Shown piece after piece: positions 27,863-36,500 of a stretch of 64,000 nt of DNA (positions are counted from its first letter, which is position 1; every line of letters begins with the position of its first letter). The translations under genes were made by a program, and so were the position numbers. The notes beneath the pieces were generated by a model. That model worked only from the letters and a program-made list of their open reading frames with translations. It ran no database searches and was not told where the DNA came from. This DNA is from an uncultured Methylococcaceae bacterium (GTDB taxonomy: Bacteria > Pseudomonadota > Gammaproteobacteria > Methylococcales > Methylococcaceae), in contig CAIYXP010000191.1 of the NCBI GenBank assembly GCA_903930145.1, positions 105,346-169,345 of the forward strand, written 5' to 3'.

Positions 27863-28095
27863 GATAGCTTAACACATGCGACTGGTAGTGCTTCGCCTTT
27901 TTCGGCGGTAATGGCTCTTTGCTTTTGGATTATGGTCGGATGCTAGGCATTTACCTTCGCGTGTTGCAAACAATCCAACCATTCACCAAGCCGAAAAATC
28001 CACACGAATCCAGCAAAAGTAGGAAGTGATGGGATTTTAGTGACGTTTGTTTAAACCTACCCATCATTATCCAAATAAATAGAGAGGGTTCTTCA

Positions 28096-28269
28096 ATGAA
28101 CGCTACAATAACACGCATATTTTCGGTCGCGGCCCTGTTTTGTTGTTGGGTGTGGGCAGGGGCGGTAGAGCCGCCGGCCCAAACGCCTACCACTAGCGGC
28201 ACCACTGTCCAACATTCGGCAGAGCCGCCCCACGAACCGCCTCCCGAAGCTTACAAGGCTTGTGAGTAG
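28096..28269 (+). CDS. Small secreted proline-rich peptide, possibly truncated
   Basis: A 57-residue ORF starting MNATITRIFS with a signal peptide (hydrophobic core VAALFCCWVWAGA) and a Pro/Thr/Glu-rich mature part ending PPPEAYKACE. Small secreted proteins that contain a PPPEA-x-x-AC start of a Cys-containing domain are common in proteobacteria and normally continue for another ~40 residues, so this copy may be cut short by a frameshift. In a shifted frame the following bases contain a QCAAEATNGQ stretch that could be the remnant. Confidence is moderate for a translated peptide and low for the remnant idea. Confidence 0.4.
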   Translation: MNATITRIFSVAALFCCWVWAGAVEPPAQTPTTSGTTVQHSAEPPHEPPPEAYKACE

Positions 28270-28345
28270 ATTTGATTTTCGAATGGGTCCTTGGGTACCA
28301 GTGTGCTGCCGAAGCGACGAATGGGCAAATTTTTGGAAACCTGTC

Positions 28346-30484
28346 ATGAACCGTTACCGCGCCAGCCTTATCATTGCACTATTAACGTGCGTCGTGGCTT
28401 TTTTCGCCTTGGACCTCCAGCGGTTTTTCACGCTGGAAGCGCTGAAAGCCCAACAGGAGTCGGTGGCCGCCTTTAAAGCCGCCAATCCTTTTCTCGCCGC
28501 CGCCCTTTACGGCCTCCTTTATGTGGCAGTCACCGGGTTGTCATTGCCCGGAGCGACCGTGATGACCTTGGCTGGCGGGGCCATGTTCGGGTTGCTGTGG
28601 GGTACGGTGTTGGTGTCCTTCGCCTCGTCCATCGGGGCGACACTGGCCTTCCTCGCTGCCCGTTTTCTATTCCGTGACGCGGTCAAGTCCCGCTTTGGCG
28701 AACGGCTGAAGGGCATTGACGAGGGCATGGCCCGCGATGGCTGGCTTTACCTGTTCACCCTCAGGCTGGTTCCGGTGTTCCCATTTTTCGTCATCAATCT
28801 GGCGATGGGCTTGACCTCCTTGCGCACCCTCACTTTTTACTGGGTCAGCCAACTGGGCATGTTGGCCGGGACTATCGTCTATGTGAATGCGGGTACGCAA
28901 TTGGCGAAGATCGAGTCACTGTCCGGCATTCTATCGCCTGGTTTGCTGTTGTCCTTCGCGCTGTTGGGCGTGTTTCCCCTAATGGCACGCCAGTTGGCGG
29001 ACGCTGTCAAGTCGCGCAAGCTTTATCGGCGATGGAAAAAGCCGGCTCGTTTCGACCGCAACCTAGTGGTGATCGGTGCAGGGGCGGCGGGTTTGGTGAC
29101 GGCTTATATTGCGGCGGCAACCAAGGCGAAAGTAAGCTTGATCGAAAAGCACCGCATGGGCGGCGATTGCCTGAATACGGGGTGTGTGCCGTCCAAGGCG
29201 CTGATACGCACGGCCCACTTCCTAAAACAGACGCGGGTTTCGCAATCGCTGGGCATCGCCCGCGTTGAGGTCGAATATGATTTCGCCGATGTGATGGCCC
29301 GTGTGCATCGGGTCATCGCTACGGTCGAACCGCATGATTCGGTGGAGCGCTACACGGCACTGGGGGTGGATGTCGTGATTGGCGATGCGCGGATCACCTC
29401 GCCGTGGACGGTGGAGGTCAACGGGCAGGTTTTGACCACTCGCGCCATTGTCATCGCCAGCGGAGCAAGCCCCACTATCCCGCACATTCCGGGGCTGGAA
29501 ACGGTGCGATACTACACTTCCGACACGATTTGGTCACTCACTAAGCGTCCCGACCGCTTGGTTGTGCTGGGGGGTGGGCCGGTCGGTTGCGAATTGGCCC
29601 AGACTTTCGCCCGCCTAGGCTGTCAGGTGACGCAGGTGGCTCGCACCCGGTTGATGCGGCGCGAAGATGGCGATGCCGTCGCTTTGGTCGAGGCGGCATT
29701 GCAAGCAGACGGGGTTCGTGTGTTGACCCATGCCGAAACCCTCCGTTGTGAGGCTGAAGGTGACGAGCAGCGTCTAATCGTGCGCCATCAAAACGGCGGT
29801 GACGAGGAAGCGCTTAGTTTCGATGCGCTACTGTGTGCCGTAGGCAGGACGGCCCGCACCGAGGGCTTTGGCTTGGAGGAACTCGGCATAGCGACGACGG
29901 CACAAGGCACTCTCGAAACCAACGCTTGGTTGCAAACGCTGTACCCCAACATCTATGCCGCAGGCGATGTGGCGGGTCCGTTCCAATTCACCCACACCGC
30001 CGCCCATCAGGCGTGGTTTGCGGCAGTCAATGCGCTATTTGGCGGGTTCAAGCGCTTCAAGGCCGATTATTCGGTGATTCCGTGGACCACCTTCACCGAC
30101 CCGGAAGTCGCCCATGTCGGACTGTCGGAGCATGAAGCGCAGGCCCAAGGCATTGCCTACGAGGTCGTGCGTTATGATTTGGATGATCTCGACCGCGCCA
30201 TTACCGACGAGGCGGCGCATGGTTTCGTCAAAGTGCTGACCGCACCGGGCAAGGACAAGATACTCGGTGCCATCATTGTTGGCGAACATGCCGGCGACCT
30301 GTTGGCAGAATTCGTGCTCGCGATGCGGCACGGGCTGGGGCTTAATCAGATACTGTCCACCATCCACACCTACCCGACTTGGTCGGAAGCCAACAAATAC
30401 GCCGCCGGTGCTTGGAAACGCGCCCATGCGCCGGAACGGCTGCTGCGCTGGGTGGGGCGTTACCATGCCTGGATGCGGGGTTGA
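28346..30484 (+). CDS. VTT-domain membrane protein fused to FAD disulfide oxidoreductase
   Basis: A 712-residue fusion. Residues 1-225 are a TVP38/TMEM64 (VTT/SNARE-associated) membrane domain with about six helices and the GATVMTLAGGAMFGLLWG and LRLVPVFPFFVINLAMG signatures. Residues ~235-712 are a class I pyridine-nucleotide disulfide oxidoreductase like mercuric reductase or dihydrolipoamide dehydrogenase. They carry the FAD fold VVIGAGAAGL, redox pair C-L-N-T-G-C (Cys275, Cys280), NAD(P)H fold VVLGGGPVGCE, and the second FAD motif YAAGDVAG. The C-terminal HTYPTWSEA end is also typical. The ATG at 28346 gives the membrane domain a normal start. It is probably a membrane-bound reductase of unknown electron acceptor. 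It converges on the glucan synthase gene. Confidence 0.88.
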   Translation: MNRYRASLIIALLTCVVAFFALDLQRFFTLEALKAQQESVAAFKAANPFLAAALYGLLYVAVTGLSLPGATVMTLAGGAMFGLLWGTVLVSFASSIGATLAFLAARFLFRDAVKSRFGERLKGIDEGMARDGWLYLFTLRLVPVFPFFVINLAMGLTSLRTLTFYWVSQLGMLAGTIVYVNAGTQLAKIESLSGILSPGLLLSFALLGVFPLMARQLADAVKSRKLYRRWKKPARFDRNLVVIGAGAAGLVTAYIAAATKAKVSLIEKHRMGGDCLNTGCVPSKALIRTAHFLKQTRVSQSLGIARVEVEYDFADVMARVHRVIATVEPHDSVERYTALGVDVVIGDARITSPWTVEVNGQVLTTRAIVIASGASPTIPHIPGLETVRYYTSDTIWSLTKRPDRLVVLGGGPVGCELAQTFARLGCQVTQVARTRLMRREDGDAVALVEAALQADGVRVLTHAETLRCEAEGDEQRLIVRHQNGGDEEALSFDALLCAVGRTARTEGFGLEELGIATTAQGTLETNAWLQTLYPNIYAAGDVAGPFQFTHTAAHQAWFAAVNALFGGFKRFKADYSVIPWTTFTDPEVAHVGLSEHEAQAQGIAYEVVRYDLDDLDRAITDEAAHGFVKVLTAPGKDKILGAIIVGEHAGDLLAEFVLAMRHGLGLNQILSTIHTYPTWSEANKYAAGAWKRAHAPERLLRWVGRYHAWMRG

Positions 30485-30524
30485 TGTGTCGGTGTGATTA
30501 GGCCGTTACCATCATCCAAAGGCT

Positions 30525-33500
30525 TCAGCCCAACACCACTCTCACCTGATGCGGTTGCCCGTCATCCTGCAAACTGATGCCCCTGCCATTGGACTGGCGC
30601 TCCCCGTCCAGTTCCAGTAAGGCAATACCCCTAGATACGCTGTTTGGATTTTCAACGGTGATTTCATACGGGGTATTGTGGTGTTGATAGGTCATGACAT
30701 AGCCGGGCCATGATTTAGGGATGCAGGGGGCGATTGTCAATTGCCCGGATCGGACTTGCAAGCCCAGCATCCATTCCATGCTGGCCCGGTAAAACCACCC
30801 GGCAGCGCCCGTGTACCAAGTCCAACCGCCACGCCGTACATGGGGAGGTTCGGCATAAATGTCGGCCGCTATGACATACGGCTCGACCTTGTAGGCGTAA
30901 ACGCCTGTGCGGGTGGACGTGCGGTTGATTGGGTTCAGCATCCGCAGCAACTCCGCCGCTTGATCCCCTTCGCCGAGCATGGCATAGGCGATGACGGACC
31001 AGATGGCGGCATGGGTGTACTGGCCCCCGTTCTCCCGGACACCGGGCGGATAGCTCTTGATATAACCGGGGTCATGCTCGGTTTTGTCGAAGGGTGGGGT
31101 GAACAGCAACACCAAGTCGTCGCCTTGGCGGACGAGATATTCACGCATCGAATGCATCGCACGCTTGGCCCGCTCCTCGTCGGCAGCACCGGACATGACT
31201 CCCCAAGTCTGGGTGATTGAATCAATGCGGCATTCGGCGTTGGAAGCGGAACCCAAGGGTGTGCCGTCATCGAAATAGGCACGGCGATACCAAGCCCCGT
31301 CCCATCCCTCGGTTTCCACCGCCGCCTTAAGTTGGATGTCATGCAGCCGCCAGCGAGTGGCCCGTTCGTGTTCCCCTCGCGCCTCCGCCAAACTGGCGAA
31401 TTCGGGCAGAGTGGACAGCATAAACCACGCCAACCATACGCTTTCGCCCTTGCCTTGGTTGCCCACCCGGTTCATGCCGTCATTCCAATCGCCGCTCCCC
31501 ATCAGGGGCAGTCCGTGCGAACCTATGCCCAAGCTCAAGTCAATGGCACGGGCGCAATGCTCGAACAAAGTCGCCTGTTGTGATGACTGGGTGGGTTCAA
31601 AATAGGCATCATCCTGTTCCGCGCCCAGTACTGGCCCTTCTAAAAACGGCACGATTTCATCAAGCACGTCGGCATCGCCACTGACTTTGACATAATGCGA
31701 GACGGCATAGGGTAGCCAGATCCGGTCGTCGGAAAAGCGGGTGCGCACCCCACGACCCGTGGGCGGATGCCACCAATGCTGCACATCGCCCTCGACAAAC
31801 TGGCGCGCGGCGGCGCGCAGTAGGTGGGCGCGGGTCAAGTAGGGCGTAGCCACGGTTAACGCCATGCTATCCTGAAGTTGATCGCGAAAACCGAAAGCCC
31901 CCCCCGCTTGGTAAAAACCAGCCCTGGCCCATAGGCGGCAACTGAGGGTTTGATAAAGCAACCATCGATTTAATAGAATATCGAGTTCCCGGTTTGGGGT
32001 TTTTACCTGAACCTTGGTGAGAACCTGATCCCAAGACTGTTTCACGCTGGCAAATGTGCTTGCAAGCTCGGTTGCCCGGTAGCGCCGAACCAACTCGCTC
32101 GCTTGGGCGCGGTCACTCCCTTGCCCCAGCAGGAAGACGATTTCGGCACACTCACCGGGTTCAAGTTCAAGCGTCATCTCCAGCGCCGCGCAAGGGTCCA
32201 GACCTGCGCCACCCCGGTTTTTGAGTGGCTTGTGGTTGAGCAAACCCGCAGGGGCATCCAGACTCCCGTTGCGACCGATGAAATCGGCCCGACTGCAAGT
32301 CCACCCAGTCTGATGTCCGGCAAGATCGGCAAAAGCGACATGCTGGCCGAATTCCATGCTCCAAGGGTTGTGGGCAAAAATCGCCCCGGTTTCCGCATCC
32401 AGTTCGGTAATGAGGTGAGGCGCAGTCACGCTGCGCGAGGCACCCAATACCCATTCCACATAAGCCACAACCGTGAGCTTTCGGCCTCGCCCGGATCGAT
32501 TGGTCAAGGTCAAGCTTGAGATTTTGACGGGGTCGTCCTGGCTCACGAATTGCAGCAATTCGCTGTGAATCCCATGGGAACTATGTTCAAAGCGGCTATA
32601 GCCTTGCCCGTGGCGGATCACATAACTGGCATCGTCAACCCGGATCGGTAACGCGGTCGGATTCCACAATTCGTTGGTTTCGTCGTCACGAATATAGAAA
32701 ACTTCGCCCGGCGGGTCGCTAATAGGATCGTTTGACCAAGGCGTCAACTGGTTTTCCCGGCTGTTGCCACACCACGTGCAACCGCTGCCCAACTCGGACA
32801 CCATGAAGCCAAAAGAAGGGTTGGCGATGACATTGACCCAAGGGGTCGGTGTCCATTGGCCTTTGTCGTGTACGATGACATACTCGCGACCCTCTTCGGC
32901 AAACCCGCCCAGCCCATTGAAGAATTCAAGCGGAGGAACCGCCAACGGGGTTGCATCGGCAACGGCACTCGGTTTTGGCATGGGGACAACGAAAGCGGCA
33001 TCTGGCCTTGGGTGCCGCAACAGTTGCTCGGCCAACGTACCCCGATTGCTGACCAACACCGCACGTGCTGCTGTTTGCAGCAATAACCGGTCTTCTGTCG
33101 AGAACTGGTCGGCCCGCATGACAAAAATCGTACCATGGTTTGCATGTTCATGATGGGCCGAAAGTGCCTGATTCTCGCGCACCATACTGACCAACAAAGA
33201 CTGCAAATTCTCGATATAAGACAGTTTCCTTTCATTCAAAATAATAATATCAACGGCAAGGCATTTCATGCGCCAATACTCATGGGCGCGCAGCATTTGT
33301 TCAGCAAGGGTCAGGTCTTCAGGTTCGGAGACACGCAATAACACGATGGGCCGGTCGCCTGAAATGCCATGCCGCCACAGTCCGGTGACATTCAAGGCAT
33401 TCATCTGCATCAATTTAGCTGATGGCCGCAAAGAAGGGTCGGAATACAGCAAGCGGTTGGCCAAATACTGGAACAATTGGGCCTCGTCTGGTTTGGTGCG

Positions 33501-36500
33501 CAGATGATGCAATTGCACATGGGCGTGGGTCCAAGCCAAGGCGGATACGCGGTCAAACGCGACGATGTTGCGGTATTTGTCGGCCAGCTCCTCGGCCATT
33601 TGGCGAGAGTTGGCGACTAGGGTGGTGAATGTGACATGTTCGGTTGCGCCTGCCGCAATGCGTACCCGGATGCGCAGGCTGAATATTGGATCGAGGACAG
33701 CCCCCACGGTGTTGGTGAGTGGCCGGCCATCCATCACCGCAATGGGATTGCGCAGGGTTTGCCCGCGCCCGACAAAGCGAGCCCGGTCGGTTTCGTATTG
33801 GAGCCCGTTGCCCGTTTGTCGATCCGCCAGCACGTGGGCCGCCCAGATTTTTGCGTCGCTATCAGCCCTAGGGCGTCGATGTGCAAGCAAGCTATGCAAA
33901 TGGGGCATAAACTCAGTCTGGACAAATAGATTGGAAAAGGCGGGATGCGCGATGTCCGCCGCCAAGGGGGCAAGCACAATCTCTGCATAGGAGGTAATTT
34001 CAATTTCCCGCGCAAGCACCCCATTGTTGGTCAAGCTCAAGCGGCGAATTTCAGCATCGTCCTCAGGCGATACGACGATTTCCAAGGTGCAGACGATGTT
34101 ACCGTCGGTCCGTGTGATGCGGACACGGTCTTCGGCAAAGACGGCCTCGTGCTGGTCGGGTTCCTCCACCGTGGGTTGGTATCCGGCTGACCAAACTCGC
34201 CCGGATGCCACATCGCGCAGATAGAGATAACTGCCCCAACAATCACGGGTCACGTCCTCGCGCCAGCGCGTCACCGCCAGATTCTGCCACACACTGTAAC
34301 CCGAGCCGGCGGCGGTGAGCATCACCGCATAGCGTCCATTGGATAGCAGATGCGTGGACGGCACCGAAGACGTGGGCGACGGCATCCGCCTGACCGGCGG
34401 CTGCACCGATTCCTTGACATCGGAAAGCGCTTGGAGGAACGGCAGGTCGCGAGTGTCCGCGCCATGGGGGATGCGTTCTTGCAATAACAAGTCGGCGGCT
34501 TGGATCAGTGGCGCACGATGGAAACGATGGCGCATTGCCCCGTCATGCACCGCATTGGCGAAGGCAATCAGTGACATGCCTTGATGATGGGCCATATAGC
34601 AACGGACAATGGCAACCCGTTGGCCTTCCGCCAGCCGGATGGGAGTGAAATCGAGCGCTTCGTAAAACCCGAAACGGCCCAAGGCACCCTCCCGCTCCAG
34701 TCGGCCAAAGTTTTCCACGGCAGCATGGGGCAGGTACATCGCAGCCAAAGCAGTAGCGTAGGGGGCAATCACCAAATCCTCGCCCAACCCGCGTTTCAAG
34801 CCCAATCCGGGTACGCCAAAAGCGCAATATTGATAAGTGAAATAAAGGTCGCGGGCATTGAACGCCGACTCCGAAACACCCCATGGCACACTGAGTTCCT
34901 TGCCATATTCGATCTGTCGCTTGACCACCAGGCGACAGGTTTGATCCAGCAGGCTATAACGGCGGGTGAACGTCACCAAAGAAGGCATCAGATATTCGAA
35001 CATCGAACCCGACCACGACAACAGTACAGTGCCATGCGCGGCACGCACCACCCTTCGGCCTAGGTGGAACCAGTGTTTGGCCGGCACATCACGTTTGGCA
35101 ATGGCGACGAAACTGGCGAGCCGCGCCTCAGAGGCGAGCATATCGTAATAGCTAGGGTCGAGGTTACCCTCCGCCACGCGATAGCCGATTGCGAAAATGT
35201 GACGCTCAGGGTCATAGAGAAAGCTAAAATCCATTTCGCGGAACAGAGTGTCTATCTGTGCAGCCATGTCCTCAAGCCGTCGAGTGAGTCCATCCGCTTG
35301 CTTCGCACCCATGGCAAGCGTCCTCGCCAGTGCTTTCCGATTGTCTGCTGTCCAAGGCATTTCCGGCAATGCGTCGAGTTCGGCCAATGCCTGTTTGTAA
35401 ACGTCCGATAACGTGTTTAAACCGACATCCAAGCTCAACCGTGTCCGCAAAGACGGACTGGAGTCAATAAGACTGGCAAAATGAATCCACGGGGTTAGCT
35501 TATCCACGTCTTGGGTGTGCGAACGGATGTCATCGCACAGCAATTTGGCACAAGCCAGCACTTCACTGTCAACCGCATCGCCACGTTCGGCGGCATGGGC
35601 GCTTGCCAAGTCCAGCAGAGTGTTGGCGCACGAATTCAAATCCAGCCAAAGACGGCTCCATTCATCCGGGTTGGTTGGATGGCTTACCAGCAATTCCCCG
35701 ATGAAGGCGACTTTTTGCCGCAGTTCTTGCAGGGTGACGGTCAGTGTGCGCCGGTCATTGGTGATGTTGGCGATTGCGTCCATGAGCAATTGATGAACAT
35801 CCGCCAAACCCGTCAGCGCAACGGGGAAGGCGAGCGGGCACTCCAGCATTTCCCGGCAGGCTTGACTCAGTGTCAGCAGATGCCCAGCCAGATTGCCGCT
35901 ATCCACCGTGGACACATAGCGAGGCTCCAAGACATGTAGGTCGCGAGTGTCGTACCAGTTGTAAAAATGACCGCGCAGCCTCGGTAGCGAGGTCAAAGTG
36001 GACAGGGTGGCTTCAAGCCGGTCGGCCATGTCCATCAGTCCAAGCCAGCCAAAATCCCTTGCGGCTACCACGGACAATAGGTATAGGCCGAAATTAGTGG
36101 GCGAACTGCGTTGGGCAATGACGGGTTGCGGGTCTTCCTGAAAATTGTCTGGCGGTAGCCAGTTTTCCTCAGCCGTCACAAATTCGGTGAAAAAGCGCCA
36201 AATCCGCCGTCCGATCAAACGCAATTGAACACTGTCCTCGGGCAGTAGGGATTCAGCCAAGTCAACCCTAGGCGGAAGGCTCAAGCCACGGGCGATGACA
36301 GGGGACAGCCACCATAACAGCAAGAATGGCGCGGCGGCCTCGATTCCGATTGGATTGAACAGCAGCACCACGGCACTGACCCCGACGACGACTGCGGACG
36401 AACGCCCCAAGGGTTTGGCCAGGTTTTTCAGCGCATGGGTAGCCCCTGCCTTAGCTTGCAGGGCCGTGACCCATTTCAACAATTTGCGGCGGGTGATGAA

